Assembly (NCBI GenBank): GCA_004124385.1
Contig: SCKN01000002.1
Location: 62,001 to 126,000, forward strand
DNA from: Fidelibacterota bacterium
GTDB taxonomy: Bacteria; Fidelibacterota; Marinisomatia; Marinisomatales; TCS55
Direction: 5' to 3'
Length of the DNA stretch: 64,000 nt
Shown here: one piece after another, positions 10,001 through 19,800 of the stretch
Numbering within the stretch: position 1 is the stretch's first letter
Layout of the letters: every line of letters starts with the position of its first letter
Notes under the pieces: model-generated
The model's input: only the letters and a program-made list of their open reading frames with translations
Databases searched by the model: none
Told to the model about the DNA's origin: nothing
Position numbers and translations under genes: made by a program

Positions 10001-10677
10001 CTTGGCGAATGGGATCAAGTTATAATTTTGTTGGAGAAGAATTCAGATTGAATAATCTATCCTCTTCAATTCGATCCAAAATTGGACCATCGAATGTTGA
10101 ATTGCGTATGACACATGATTTTTATGAATTTGATCAAGATTTAAAAAAGCGCGTAAATAATATTAGACGAAATGAAAATGGTATCCCATTACCCCGATTA
10201 ACACGAATGAGTTTATCAACAGGGTTTCAGCTTTCCGGTCAACGAATGGGCATAAAAAGTGAATCTGCAGATACAACTGATCTTCAAGACAGCCTGGCAA
10301 TTGTTTCACCATTAGGTAAAAACGGTATGGGTTCAAAAGGCAAACTTTGGAGTACACGTTTTAGCATTAACTATTCATTACAGCAAAGTAATCCCACTTT
10401 AACTAAAGAAACATTCTGGCTCAATACAAATTCAACTATTAACATTACGCAAAAATGGCGCATTTCTTATTCTGCCCGTTTTGACCTTTTGGAAAATGAA
10501 CTTATCAGCCACCGCTTTTCAATTAATCGTGACTTACATTGTTGGGAATTGTCATTAGACTGGACGCCGAGTGGATATGCAAATGGATTTTATCTGCGTA
10601 TCAATGTAAAATCCCCCACCTTACGGGATCTTAAATTAGAAAATCGCGGTGGATTCAATCGGACAGTGCCTTTCTAA
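7093..10677 (+). CDS. LptD/OstA-like outer-membrane LPS assembly protein
   Basis: A 1,194-residue protein starting at GTG immediately on the rarA stop. A hydrophobic signal segment (about residues 24-38) is followed by an OstA/LptA-like beta-jellyroll region (about 40-330). That region has recurring phrases such as ENKNINGKSTQFLTGNVVF, ADSVHFDSPNDKFTCYNNV and LTADTVIYYSE. A second jellyroll-like section follows, then from about residue 530 a long beta-barrel (IPIIAFPFGIFPHKSGGRHSGWIMPGYGE is divided here into short phrases: IPIIAFPFG, SGWIMPGYGE). Alternating aromatic strands and a final Phe (RTVPF) are typical of outer-membrane barrels. This is the long FCB-type LptD-like architecture. It presumably inserts lipopolysaccharide into the outer leaflet. 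The assignment to true LptD function is inference from fold and motifs. Confidence 0.85.
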   Translation: MKLFYPFSRIFSPLLQSWAFGDGGIIIFFILLIIQLPAQDNRLRLQQADLLENKNINGKSTQFLTGNVVFKKGQMTIRCDNARYIERTGQGLLIGHVVMDKEGQKLTADSVHFDSPNDKFTCYNNVHIWDEDYDLTADTVIYYSELDSGIANGNSKMIQESQIITAHHLRYVKHERKNAVSYTAEQDVTIVESGRVATCGLAIYDVENDKTWLRINPKLEEEGRVLEGSEIQMYYADNVLDYVYIPAKAHIINKTSGYREIELNELDSTIIKRLYVSFDDDMTGSALKGYFVDGRLDSVRLEGMATTLYHIFKDSVYQGNNLASGDTIVMSFTSVDSAEIQLDYIHISGGSRGVFTPDTSNKEMEAPITYTSHEIFYNMQTEKTDLTGDANIKYTDVELTSGYINVDWNDNLLKAFPTPPADSTVEFKKPTIVERGRDPMVGDTLVYNLKSRKGRVKQGRSKADDGYYSGVEIRNNDNKVYYIENSSYTTCDLETPHFHFESKNMKIINNDKVIARPIVLYISRIPIIAFPFGIFPHKSGGRHSGWIMPGYGENSVRGQYINNFGYFWAPSKYWGTKFTMSFGDRQGFVFNLNNRYKLRYKFNGSLNLQSRQFLSATDNITDIGTDRRTSYQVRWQHTQKLRYNQNFNVNANYSSSGEFSRKYTSNPQTRMGQQQTISNATYSKSWPSVQASMSMNLSSTTNLMADDRIDSSSVFYTKPTHDGQQTNITTSTLPSMNFNLGQRNFFPNKGGDQRWFNNITWRYNTSLVNKERLYYESEEMIINDSTSLYNWNDETQNFSDNVMRHSLSINAPTKIFRYITFNPNASFKSDWVNRTFSGRLDSATNTIQSREVPGFSTRTTGSFGASINTQIYGLFPFNIGKLIAIRHVVSPSIGYSFRPDFSQPVFGSDLGYFETILDTSGNSLYHDRFMGTMAGGTPRNESQSMNFSVNNNFQAKIKEGEKDKIINLFSWRMGSSYNFVGEEFRLNNLSSSIRSKIGPSNVELRMTHDFYEFDQDLKKRVNNIRRNENGIPLPRLTRMSLSTGFQLSGQRMGIKSESADTTDLQDSLAIVSPLGKNGMGSKGKLWSTRFSINYSLQQSNPTLTKETFWLNTNSTINITQKWRISYSARFDLLENELISHRFSINRDLHCWELSLDWTPSGYANGFYLRINVKSPTLRDLKLENRGGFNRTVPF

Positions 10678-10718
10678 TTCTATTTTCATTCTCTAAATAA
10701 ATTATCGCAAATTCCACC

Positions 10719-11066
10719 ATGGAAAAAACCAATTTTAAGTATTGTCCGGAGTGCCAAACAGAATATGAACCCCATATTGAGATTTGTACTGACTGTAACG
10801 TATCTCTTGTGGATACACAACCATTCGATGTTCCTTTACAAAATATAAACTGGATAAAAATTGCTCAATTTTCCGGAAAAGTGTATGGTGAAATGGCGGG
10901 TGAAATTTTAACAAAAAACAATATTCCTTATTTTTTAAAATCAGATTTTTTTGCTTCAGCATTTAGTATAACTCCAACAAATATTCCCGGAGCTGTAGTT
11001 AAATTACTGGTTCCTGAAAATTATAAAGAACAAGCAAAAGACCTCATTATAAATTTAACAGAATAA
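10719..11066 (+). CDS. Zinc-ribbon protein with DUF2007-like signal-transducing domain
   Basis: A 115-residue protein. The N-terminus is a zinc ribbon with two Cys pairs (C9-x2-C12 and C23-x2-C26). The rest (about 45-113) resembles the DUF2007 fold: WIKIAQFSGKVYGEMAGEIL, a loop ending IPYFLKSDFF, then PGAVVKLLVPENYKEQAKDLI. DUF2007 proteins are small ACT-like domains thought to bind ligands or regulate. No specific role is known. It sits 4 bases upstream of hisS and is likely co-transcribed. Confidence 0.75.
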   Translation: MEKTNFKYCPECQTEYEPHIEICTDCNVSLVDTQPFDVPLQNINWIKIAQFSGKVYGEMAGEILTKNNIPYFLKSDFFASAFSITPTNIPGAVVKLLVPENYKEQAKDLIINLTE

Positions 11067-11069
11067 ATT

Positions 11070-12314
11070 ATGGCATTTAGAACCATCAAAGGTACCCATG
11101 ACATTCTTCCGGAAGATAGTGCGCACTGGCAGAAACTGGAACGCATTATTCACCATACTGCAGCACGGTTCGGTTATAGCGAAATCCGTACACCTATTTT
11201 TGAAGATACGAGTTTATTCTCCAGAAGTGTTGGCGAAGATACGGATATTGTTTCCAAAGAAATGTACACATGGGAAGATCGTTCCGGCGGATCCTTAACC
11301 TTACGCCCAGAGCTAACTGCCCCCGTTGTTCGAGCGTATATTCAGCACAACTTGGGCAGTAAATCGCCTTTACAGAGATTGTATTATATGGGTCCATTAT
11401 TCCGCAGAGAGCGCCCGCAAAAAGGCCGACAACGGCAATTTCATCAATTCGGTATCGAAGCCTTTGGGTCAGAATTCCCGGAACAAGATGCAGAAATTAT
11501 TGCGATTGGTCATACTATTTTTTCAGAATTGGGATTAAAAGATATTTCTTTAAAATTAAACAGCTTGGGTTCAGGAGAATGCCGAAGTCAGTACACACAT
11601 GCGTTGAAAAATTATTTAAGTCCACTCAAGGATCAACTGTCATCCACCAGCCAGCAACGATTAGAAACCAATCCTTTAAGAATTCTGGACACTAAAAACC
11701 CTGACGAACAAAATCTCATTGCAGATGCACCCACAATTGCTGATTATTGGACTGCAGATGATAAAATCCATTTTAGTACTGTTCAACAATTATTGAACGA
11801 ATTAAATATTCCATTTGAAATTGATTATCAAATGGTTCGCGGTTTGGATTATTATACCCGTACAACATTTGAATTTATTTCCGGCAACCTGGGAGCACAG
11901 GATGCCATTTGCGGCGGCGGACGCTACGATGGTCTTGTTGAAACATTGGGCGGAAAGCCCACTCCTGCCATTGGCTTTGCTGCGGGAATGGAACGCATTC
12001 TAATGTCCATGGACTTTGATAATAATAGCACGGAACACAATACAGTCTATTTGATTAACCTTGTTGAATCTGCGAGAGGACAGGCGTTGAGTATGGCAAA
12101 TGAATTACGTGAATTAGGTTATAATGTTATTACGGATACATTGCGGCGCAGTTTAAAGGCTCAATTGCGAGATGCAAATAGGATTGGTGCACTTAAAGCT
12201 GTCATAATTGGCGAGGAAGAATTAAAAAATGAAACTGTTCAAATAAAGGATCTTTCCTCCGGTGAACAAAATGAAATAGCCATAAATGAGCTTGTTAAAC
12301 ATTTCACTATTTGA
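11070..12314 (+). CDS. hisS: Histidyl-tRNA synthetase
   Basis: A 414-residue class II aminoacyl-tRNA synthetase. The N-terminal GTHDILPEDS, motif 2 region YYMGPLFRRERPQKGR followed by FHQFGIEAFG, the histidine-specific RGLDYYTRTTFEF and GGGRYDGL, and motif 3 (IGFAAGMERI) are all clear. A C-terminal anticodon-binding domain occupies about residues 325-414. The enzyme charges tRNA-His. Length matches the bacterial family. Confidence 0.97.
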   Translation: MAFRTIKGTHDILPEDSAHWQKLERIIHHTAARFGYSEIRTPIFEDTSLFSRSVGEDTDIVSKEMYTWEDRSGGSLTLRPELTAPVVRAYIQHNLGSKSPLQRLYYMGPLFRRERPQKGRQRQFHQFGIEAFGSEFPEQDAEIIAIGHTIFSELGLKDISLKLNSLGSGECRSQYTHALKNYLSPLKDQLSSTSQQRLETNPLRILDTKNPDEQNLIADAPTIADYWTADDKIHFSTVQQLLNELNIPFEIDYQMVRGLDYYTRTTFEFISGNLGAQDAICGGGRYDGLVETLGGKPTPAIGFAAGMERILMSMDFDNNSTEHNTVYLINLVESARGQALSMANELRELGYNVITDTLRRSLKAQLRDANRIGALKAVIIGEEELKNETVQIKDLSSGEQNEIAINELVKHFTI

Positions 12315-12376
12315 CTTTTCTAAAATTTTATCTACATTATAATACGCGCATGAACGAAAGGTAAAACACAAAAAAT

Positions 12377-14887
12377 ATGAGTAAACCACTAATTATAGTT
12401 GAATCGCCGGCCAAAGCCCGAACGATTGAAAAATACCTAAGCAATGAATATGAAGTTTTTGCATGTGTAGGTCATATAAAAGATCTGCCCCGCAAAGAAT
12501 TAGCTGTGGATGTTGATAACGAATTCGCAGCCACATTTGTTGTTATGGAAGGGAAGAAAGATATTGTCAAGGCAATCAAAAAGAAGTCGGCGAAAGCACC
12601 CGAAGTCATTCTGGCGACTGACCCTGATCGCGAAGGAGAGGCCATCGCTGCTCACATTGTTGAAGAAGTGACGAACAAAAATATCTCTAGAGTACAATTT
12701 ACAGAAATTACCAAAGAAGGTATCATCGAAGGTATGCAACAACGCCATGAAGTGGATATGGATCTTGTAAATGCCCAATATACTCGCAGGGTGATTGACC
12801 GCCTTGTAGGTTACAAACTTTCTGGTTTATTATGGAGAACATTGAAAAAAACCATGAGTTTTGTAAAAGGATCTCTTTCAGCCGGCCGAGTACAATCTGC
12901 CGCATTGAAAATGATAGTCGATCGGGAACGGCTTCGGGCTATTTTCAAATCAGCTACTTATTTTGACTTAAAAGCTGAATTAGAAAATGATGCACTTGAA
13001 GGATTTAATGCTGATCTGATTTCGATAGATGGGAAACGATTAGCCACTGGGAAAGATTTCGACAGCAATACAGGAGAATTGAAAAAAGAAGGTGTCTTGC
13101 TGATATCATCTGCCCAAGCCAATGCGCTGGTTCAAGAATTACAAAATGGTCCTTGGGTAGTAAGCAGTATTGAAGATAAACCGCAAACATCAAATCCGTA
13201 TGCCCCTTTCACAACCAGTACTCTGCAGCAGGAGGCATCACGGAAAATACGTTTTTCTGCCAAAAAAACCATGCGTATGGCCCAACGTTTATATGAAGCT
13301 GGTTTTATAACCTATATGCGTACTGATTCCATTCAGTTATCTCAAGAAGCGTTAACAGGCGCCAGAAATGTCATTAAAAAACTCTATGGTGATAAATATT
13401 TACCTGTAAAGCCGGTCAAGTACAAAAGCAAGGTGAAAAATGCTCAGGAGGCACATGAAGCGATCCGTCCGGCTGGAGTTGAATTCGCTGATGTGCATAC
13501 CGTAAGTGCAAAGGTGGGCGGCGATGAAGGAAGATTATATGAATTAATTTGGAAAAGAACGGTAGCCAGCCAAATGAAGCCGGCAAAATTGAAACGAACC
13601 ATTGTCAATATTGAAAACAAAAATACGATATTTCGTGCTCGCGGCCGCGTTATTCTCTTTCCAGGCTATATGCGTGTTTATGTTGAAGGCAGCGATGACC
13701 CCGATGGTAAATTAGCCGATCGGGAACGATTCCTGCCCAAATTGGAGAAAGGACAGCGTTTGGGTTGTAAAAACCTATCATCGGAAAAACATATGACTAA
13801 TCCACCGGCACGATTCACAGAAGCATCTGTCATAAAAGAAATGGAAAAACAAGGGATAGGACGGCCTTCAACCTGGGCCAGTATCATTGGGCGTATCCAG
13901 GAAAAAGATTACGTTCGAAATCAAAAGGGATCTCTAGTACCTACTTTCCTTGCTGTGGCTGTTACCCAATTATTGGAAAATCATTTTTCTTCACTTGTTG
14001 ATTCACAATTCACATCTAATATGGAAGATGAATTGGATTCCATTTCCAGAGGAGATTCTAAACCTTTGCCTTTTATGAAACGTTTTTATTTTGGCAGCGA
14101 TGACAATCCCGGACTTGCAAAAATGCTTGATGATGAAATTGATATCCGAAAAGCATGCACTGTATTAATCGCCAACGGTGGTATGGAAAAAATTGTAATC
14201 AGAGTTGGAAATTATGGTCCGTATTTAGAACAAGGTGAAAAACGTCGAAATATTCCTGCAGATTTTTACCTAGGTGATCTTTCTGTTGAAAAAGCGATGG
14301 AAATTTTGGCAAAAGATGTTTCTCAAACAGAACTTATTGGAGTCGATAATGATTCCGGACAATCCATTTATTTAAAAGAAGGCCCCTATGGCCCGTATGT
14401 TCAATTGGGCGATTCTAAAACACGAAAATCTCTACCCAGAGGGACAGAAAAAGAAAATGTAGATCTAGAATTAGCAACAAAATTACTGTCCATGCCGAGA
14501 CTTTTGGGAACACACCCCGAAACAGGCGATGAAATTCGAGCTGATTTTGGCAGGTATGGCCCCTATCTTAAAGTCGGAGACAAAAATGTTAAGTTAACTC
14601 ATCCCCATGACCCACTTGAGGTTACATTGGAAACTGCAATTGATGTTATAAAAAACCGTAATAAACCCAACGGTGAATTAAAAAGCCTTGGGAAACATCC
14701 GGAAACAGGCGAAACAATCGCTTTGAAAGATGGTCGTTATGGTCCATATGTTTCAGATGGAAAATTCAATGCTGCCTTACCCAAGGATATTTCTCCAGAC
14801 GATATTGATCTTGCAACAGCTGTGAGCTTAATTAACGATCGACGGGCAAAAGGTCCTGTAAAACGCAGACGGCGGAAAAAGAAATGA
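12377..14887 (+). CDS. topA: DNA topoisomerase I with C-terminal GPY repeats and no zinc fingers
   Basis: An 836-residue type IA topoisomerase. The Toprim domain starts the protein (IVESPAKARTIEKYL, then the acidic DPDREGEA motif). The catalytic tyrosine is Y313 in GFITYMRTDS. The C-terminal third carries four YGPY units (YGPYLEQG, YGPYVQLG, YGPYLKVG, YGPYVSDG), the toprim-associated C-terminal repeat, and ends in a basic tail (KRRRRKKK). The tetracysteine zinc fingers of enterobacterial TopA are absent. It relaxes negative supercoils. The stop overlaps the ATG of ccmH by 4 bases. Confidence 0.96.
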   Translation: MSKPLIIVESPAKARTIEKYLSNEYEVFACVGHIKDLPRKELAVDVDNEFAATFVVMEGKKDIVKAIKKKSAKAPEVILATDPDREGEAIAAHIVEEVTNKNISRVQFTEITKEGIIEGMQQRHEVDMDLVNAQYTRRVIDRLVGYKLSGLLWRTLKKTMSFVKGSLSAGRVQSAALKMIVDRERLRAIFKSATYFDLKAELENDALEGFNADLISIDGKRLATGKDFDSNTGELKKEGVLLISSAQANALVQELQNGPWVVSSIEDKPQTSNPYAPFTTSTLQQEASRKIRFSAKKTMRMAQRLYEAGFITYMRTDSIQLSQEALTGARNVIKKLYGDKYLPVKPVKYKSKVKNAQEAHEAIRPAGVEFADVHTVSAKVGGDEGRLYELIWKRTVASQMKPAKLKRTIVNIENKNTIFRARGRVILFPGYMRVYVEGSDDPDGKLADRERFLPKLEKGQRLGCKNLSSEKHMTNPPARFTEASVIKEMEKQGIGRPSTWASIIGRIQEKDYVRNQKGSLVPTFLAVAVTQLLENHFSSLVDSQFTSNMEDELDSISRGDSKPLPFMKRFYFGSDDNPGLAKMLDDEIDIRKACTVLIANGGMEKIVIRVGNYGPYLEQGEKRRNIPADFYLGDLSVEKAMEILAKDVSQTELIGVDNDSGQSIYLKEGPYGPYVQLGDSKTRKSLPRGTEKENVDLELATKLLSMPRLLGTHPETGDEIRADFGRYGPYLKVGDKNVKLTHPHDPLEVTLETAIDVIKNRNKPNGELKSLGKHPETGETIALKDGRYGPYVSDGKFNAALPKDISPDDIDLATAVSLINDRRAKGPVKRRRRKKK

Positions 14888-15318
14888 AGAACATTTTAAT
14901 CATTTTTTCAATATCTGTTCTTTTTGCTACTCAAACACATGAAGAGTTAATCACGGATATTGAGCAAACCCTCATGGCGCCCTGCTGCTGGAGCGGGACA
15001 GTTGATGATCATGGTCATTCACAACTAGAAAGTGAGATTAAATCAATGGTTGAAGCAGGGCAATCTCGACAACAGGTTTTGGACCACTTTGTAAAAACAT
15101 ACGGCGAAAGAATTCTCGCAATTCCTGTCGCCCAGGGATTTAATATTATGGTATGGATTGCTCCAGCATTAATCGCCATTGCAGCATTTACAGTTTTGGG
15201 TTTATATATTCGATCACCTAAAATTAATAATGATAAATCTGCAGATAAGTCTACTACGGACTCTTCAATTCCGTTTAATGAACAAATTGAAAAAGAATTG
15301 AAGGAAATGGACGCATGA
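14884..15318 (+). CDS. CcmH/CycL-like cytochrome c maturation protein with an altered Cys motif
   Basis: A 144-residue protein: signal peptide (1-17), a small soluble domain, one membrane helix (about residues 88-109, FNIMVWIAPALIAIAAFTVLG in part), and a charged tail. The soluble domain follows the CcmH pattern (three-helix fold, then GQSRQQVLDHFVKTYGERILAIP ahead of the helix). CcmH normally carries LRCxxCQ, which reduces apocytochrome thiols. Here the position reads APCCWSGT, with adjacent C34 and C35 and no CxxC. Neighbours on both sides overlap by 4 bases (topA and glyS); no other ccm gene is in view. Function as a haem-lyase thioredox subunit is inferred from the family. Confidence 0.75.
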   Translation: MKNILIIFSISVLFATQTHEELITDIEQTLMAPCCWSGTVDDHGHSQLESEIKSMVEAGQSRQQVLDHFVKTYGERILAIPVAQGFNIMVWIAPALIAIAAFTVLGLYIRSPKINNDKSADKSTTDSSIPFNEQIEKELKEMDA

Positions 15319-16661
15319 CAGATAAAAACAACTCAATCGAAAAAATCGTTTCATTGTGCAAGCGAAGGGGGTTCGTTTTCCAAAGTTCCGAAATCTATGG
15401 TGGCTTTGGTGCTGTATATGATTACGGCCCACTTGGTATTGAATTAAAAAATAATATTTCTCAACTTTGGTGGAAAGCAATGACGCAACACCATGAAAAC
15501 ATTGTCGGATTAGATAGTGGGATTCTCATGCATCCGAAAATTTGGGAAGCGTCCGGACATATTGCGGAATTCCATGATCCACTGGTGGACTGCAAACAAT
15601 GCAAAGCTCGCTTTCGTGCAGATGAATTCACCGAGGATGATCCAGATAGTATAGATTGGTCTACCATTCAATGCCCGAAATGCGGAACCACTGGAAAAAT
15701 GACAGACCCCCGGCAATTTAATCTAATGTTTAAAACACAGATTGGCCCTGTGGAAGATGAAGGATCCATCGCATATTTGCGTCCGGAAACTGCTCAAGGT
15801 ATTTATGTGAATTATTTATTGGTTCAGGGATCCCAACGTTTAAAAGTACCCTTCGGTATTGCCCAAATTGGTAAAGCATTTCGAAATGAGATTGTGGCAC
15901 GGAATTTTATTTTCCGGACACGTGAATTTGAACAAATGGAAATGCAGTATTTTGTAAAACCCGGAACAGATGATAATGAAATGAAATCCTGGAAAGAAGA
16001 ACGTTTTCTTTTTTACACAGACGGTTTGGGAATCAATAAAGATAAAATTCGCTTTCACCAACATGGTGATAGTGAATTAGCCCATTATGCCAAGGAAGCT
16101 TGGGATATTGAATATGAATTCCCGTTTGGCTGGTCAGAAATCGAGGGAATTCATAATAGAACTGATTTTGATCTTAAGCGTCATCAGGAATTCTCGGGGA
16201 AAAATATGCAGTATTCTGATCAAGTGGCCAATGAAAAATATTTCCCTTATATTATCGAAACGTCTGCTGGGCTCAACCGTATGTTGCTTACCGTGTTGGC
16301 AGATGCCTACTGGGATGATACAGATAATAATCGCACTGTTTTGAAACTCCACCCCAGTTTGGCTCCCATAAAAGCTGTGATTTGTCCGTTAACAAAAAAA
16401 GATGGTTTGCCAGAATTAGCACGAAAAATAACGGATAATCTAAAAAAGCATTTTAAAGTGATATACGACCAGCAGGGCTCCATCGGTAAACGCTACTATC
16501 GCCAGGATGAAGCAGGTACACCCTTTGGTATTACCGTTGACCACCAGTCTCTCGAAGATAACACTGTTACACTTCGCCATAGGGATACGCAAAAACAAGA
16601 TCGTGTAAATATGGATGCACTCCTCGAGAAGATAAACGATAATATCTTAAATTATTCTTAA
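15315..16661 (+). CDS. glyS: Glycyl-tRNA synthetase, dimeric (eukaryote/archaeal) type
   Basis: A 448-residue class II synthetase of the alpha-2 kind, not the alpha2beta2 GlyQ/GlyS type. Features seen: the N-terminal CKRRGFVFQSSEIYGG region, a four-Cys zinc site (DCKQCKARFRADEF and IQCPKCGTTG) around residues 95-130, RPETAQGIYVNY, RNEIVARNFIFRTREFEQME, and the motif 3 region followed by a C-terminal anticodon-binding domain (from about residue 350, KAVICPLTKKDGLPEL). It charges tRNA-Gly. It starts in a 4-base overlap with ccmH, so topA, ccmH and glyS form one transcript. Confidence 0.95.
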   Translation: MTDKNNSIEKIVSLCKRRGFVFQSSEIYGGFGAVYDYGPLGIELKNNISQLWWKAMTQHHENIVGLDSGILMHPKIWEASGHIAEFHDPLVDCKQCKARFRADEFTEDDPDSIDWSTIQCPKCGTTGKMTDPRQFNLMFKTQIGPVEDEGSIAYLRPETAQGIYVNYLLVQGSQRLKVPFGIAQIGKAFRNEIVARNFIFRTREFEQMEMQYFVKPGTDDNEMKSWKEERFLFYTDGLGINKDKIRFHQHGDSELAHYAKEAWDIEYEFPFGWSEIEGIHNRTDFDLKRHQEFSGKNMQYSDQVANEKYFPYIIETSAGLNRMLLTVLADAYWDDTDNNRTVLKLHPSLAPIKAVICPLTKKDGLPELARKITDNLKKHFKVIYDQQGSIGKRYYRQDEAGTPFGITVDHQSLEDNTVTLRHRDTQKQDRVNMDALLEKINDNILNYS

Positions 16662-16720
16662 ATAACCCATTTTACATCAACACAAAAAATAAATAGTATA
16701 TTTAACTAAAAAGCTATAGT

Positions 16721-16795
16721 TTCCCGGGAATTTACCTGCAAGGGTAGACTAATTACATATATGATTTTTCATATACTAAACAATAAATCAAGGAG
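16721..16795 (+). promoter_or_regulatory. Leader of the TonB-dependent receptor with palindromes and Shine-Dalgarno
   Basis: Upstream of the receptor lie a perfect palindrome ttcccgggaa (16721-16730) and a perfect 7-bp inverted repeat tatatga-tttt-tcatata (16758-16775). The Shine-Dalgarno aggag is at 16791-16795. Either repeat could be an operator or an mRNA hairpin; no regulator is identifiable. The aggag is only 3 bases from the first ATG (16799) but 6 from the second (16802), favouring the second as the start. Confidence 0.45.
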
Positions 16796-16801
16796 AAAAT
16801 G

Positions 16802-19800
16802 ATGAAAAAACTCATTATTATGCTAACTCTTGGGATGTTTTCCGGCCTCATGGCCCAGGGATCCATCGTCGGTTCGGTAACGGACGCTGATGGAAATGCT
16901 TTACCTGGTGCTAATGTAGCTGTTGAAGGAACATCCTTGGGAGCAGCAACCGATGGAAATGGTTCGTATTCGATTTCTGGCGTTCCTGCCGGGTCCTATA
17001 CATTAACTGCTTCATTCATTGGTTATGAATCATCAAGTCAAAGTGTTACTGTAGGTGCTGGAGCAGCCAAAGCTGACTTTTCACTCGCAGTAAGCACACT
17101 GGCTGGAAGAGCTGTATCTGTGATTGGTTCACGTTTCGCTCATTCGGCAGAAGACCAGGCTGTACCAGTAGATGTCTTTACATCTCAGGATATCCGCCGC
17201 GCTGGTTTTACAGAAACGGGGCAAATACTTCAAGCACTTGCTCCATCGTTCAATATGCCAAAAACGACTATTTCAGATGGTTCTGACTCTGTCCGACCTA
17301 TGACCTTGCGTGGTTTAAGTTCTGGACATGTGTTAGTTCTTGTTAACGGCAAACGTCGTCATACGACCGCATTAGTCCATGTGAATAGTAGCCCTGGTCG
17401 TGGTGACACAGGTGTTGACCTTAATGCCATCCCTGCTGCTGCTATTCAACGAATAGAAGTTCTGCGTGATGGTGCTGCTGCTCAATATGGATCTGATGCG
17501 ATTGCCGGTGTTATCAATATTGTATTGAAAACGGCTGCTGATGGTGGAACTTTCTCGGTATATAGGGGAGAAAACAATCATGTTGCTGAAGCAATCCCTG
17601 AAGATGCAAACCTCTATGACTGGGTTGGAAATGGCCAACGATACGAATGGAACCCAACCGGATTTGTTGATATTAATAAAAACTTTACAGCTGGCTCTGA
17701 AGCACATATTACCGGCAGTGAAGATTTTTTAGTCAAAGATGGTAAACAGGTTCAAATCCAATACAGCAATAGTGTTAATATTGGCAACGATGGCTATTTG
17801 ATGATTGCACTAGAAGCTAGAACGAAAGAAGCGTCAAACCGTGTTGGTTTTCAAGCTGCACGTTTGTATGAAGTCAATTCAGATTATTGGTCTGATGATG
17901 AAGCTGAAACACAACGGTTACAGCCAGGGAGTAATTGGTACATTAACCCTCAAAGAATGATCTGGGGTGATCAAGCCAAAAACAATATTGGAGCGATGTA
18001 TAATGCAGAATTGCCTGTGGGCGATAAACGGTTCTATTCATTTGGCGGATATACAGTACGCAATGCTGATACCGGTTGTTATACACGTAAACCAAACCAG
18101 GGAAACAAAACGTGGTTAAGTTCAAGTCCCACAGGATTTGTTCCTCATATTCAACCTACAATAACTGACTTTTCTATGTCTACCGGCATGGAAGGTGTAT
18201 TTGGAAACTGGAGTTATGATGTGAGCACCACTTATGGTTCTAATGATTTTCATTTTAACATGTTAAGTACAAATGCATCATTTGGCCCCGAACAATTACG
18301 TAGATATGATATTGGTGGATTTGCGTTCACTCAGTTGACCAACAATCTAGATTTGACAACTCAAATGGGTAATATTGATCTGGCTGTCGGTGCAGAAATT
18401 CGTAAAGAATCATATCGTATTTATGCTGGTGAAACAGCTTCTTATGCCAATGGACAGGCAGGAACCAACATCACTGGTTGGGATGCGTATACGACATCAT
18501 CTGATACAACTGGTATTGCCTATGCAGATACATTTATTGTAGGTGTTAACACCAATACTGCTGGCGGTGGTTGCCAATGCTTTAGTGGTTTTAGACCATC
18601 TAATGCTTCAGCAACACAAGATGCAAATCGAACCAGTTATGCCGGTTATGCTGATGCTGAAATGGAACTTGGCGCAATGCGTTTAGGCGGTGCCTTACGG
18701 TTTGAAAATTACAGTGATTTTGGATCAACTGTAAATTTCAAAGGAACTATCCGATATGAAGTTTCAGATGGTATTATTGCTAGAGCGGCAGTTAGCTCCG
18801 GTTTTAGAGCTCCTGCTTTAGCACAGGCGTTCCAATCTAAAGTTGCAACTAACTTTAGGCTGGATGATGATCCTGAATCTTCAACTTATGGACAGACTCT
18901 CGCATATGAAGTGGGAAACTTCCCTGTTGATAATCCATTTTCTCAAGCATTGGGAGCGAAAGAACTCACTCCTGAAAACTCATTTAATTTGAGTGCTGGT
19001 TTAAATGCAAATCTGGGTGGAATCAGAATAGGTGTTGATGCTTATCAAGTAACCATAACAGACAGAATTGTTATGACCGGTAACTTTAAAGCAAGTGATA
19101 GCCCATTGGGTATAAAAATCGCAGAGCTGCTTGCATCAAGCGGTGTACCAGAAGCAACCAGTGGTCGGTTTTTCTTTAATGGTGTAGATACAAAAACAAG
19201 TGGATTAGATCTAACAGCAGCTTATTCAATGAGTTTAGCTGGTATGGCAGATCTTGATCTAACATTTGCTTACAACGCTACAACTACGGAAATTACCGAA
19301 GTTAGAACACCTTCCGGATTAGCTGACGTTCTAAATGCAGATGCAACTCTTTTTAACAATCAAGAACGCCGGACAATGGAGAGTTCACAACCAAAAGATA
19401 ATCTTCATTTAACAGCAAACTTCTCTAAAGGTAACTGGTATGTTAAATATCATATTTGGCGAGTTGGGGAAACCTTAAGCCGTGGTGCTTATATGAAAGA
19501 CCATGATGGCGATGGAGTAAATGACAGTCCCCTCACTTTGGATGAAAATGCCGGAGGTACATGGGAAGAATGGACACGTACATACGTCAACGCTGATGGT
19601 GAATCTGTAACTGATCATGAATGGGTTCAAGTTCTCGGGAATAAAGTTATTACGGACCTTGAAGTAGGTTATGACCTAGGAATGGCAACAATTTCTGTTG
19701 GTGCAAATAATCTCTTTGACGTTATGCAGGAAAAAGGTGCTCAACCAGGATCGGGTAATAATGGAGCCTTCGTCTATAATGCTTTATCTCCATTTGGTAT

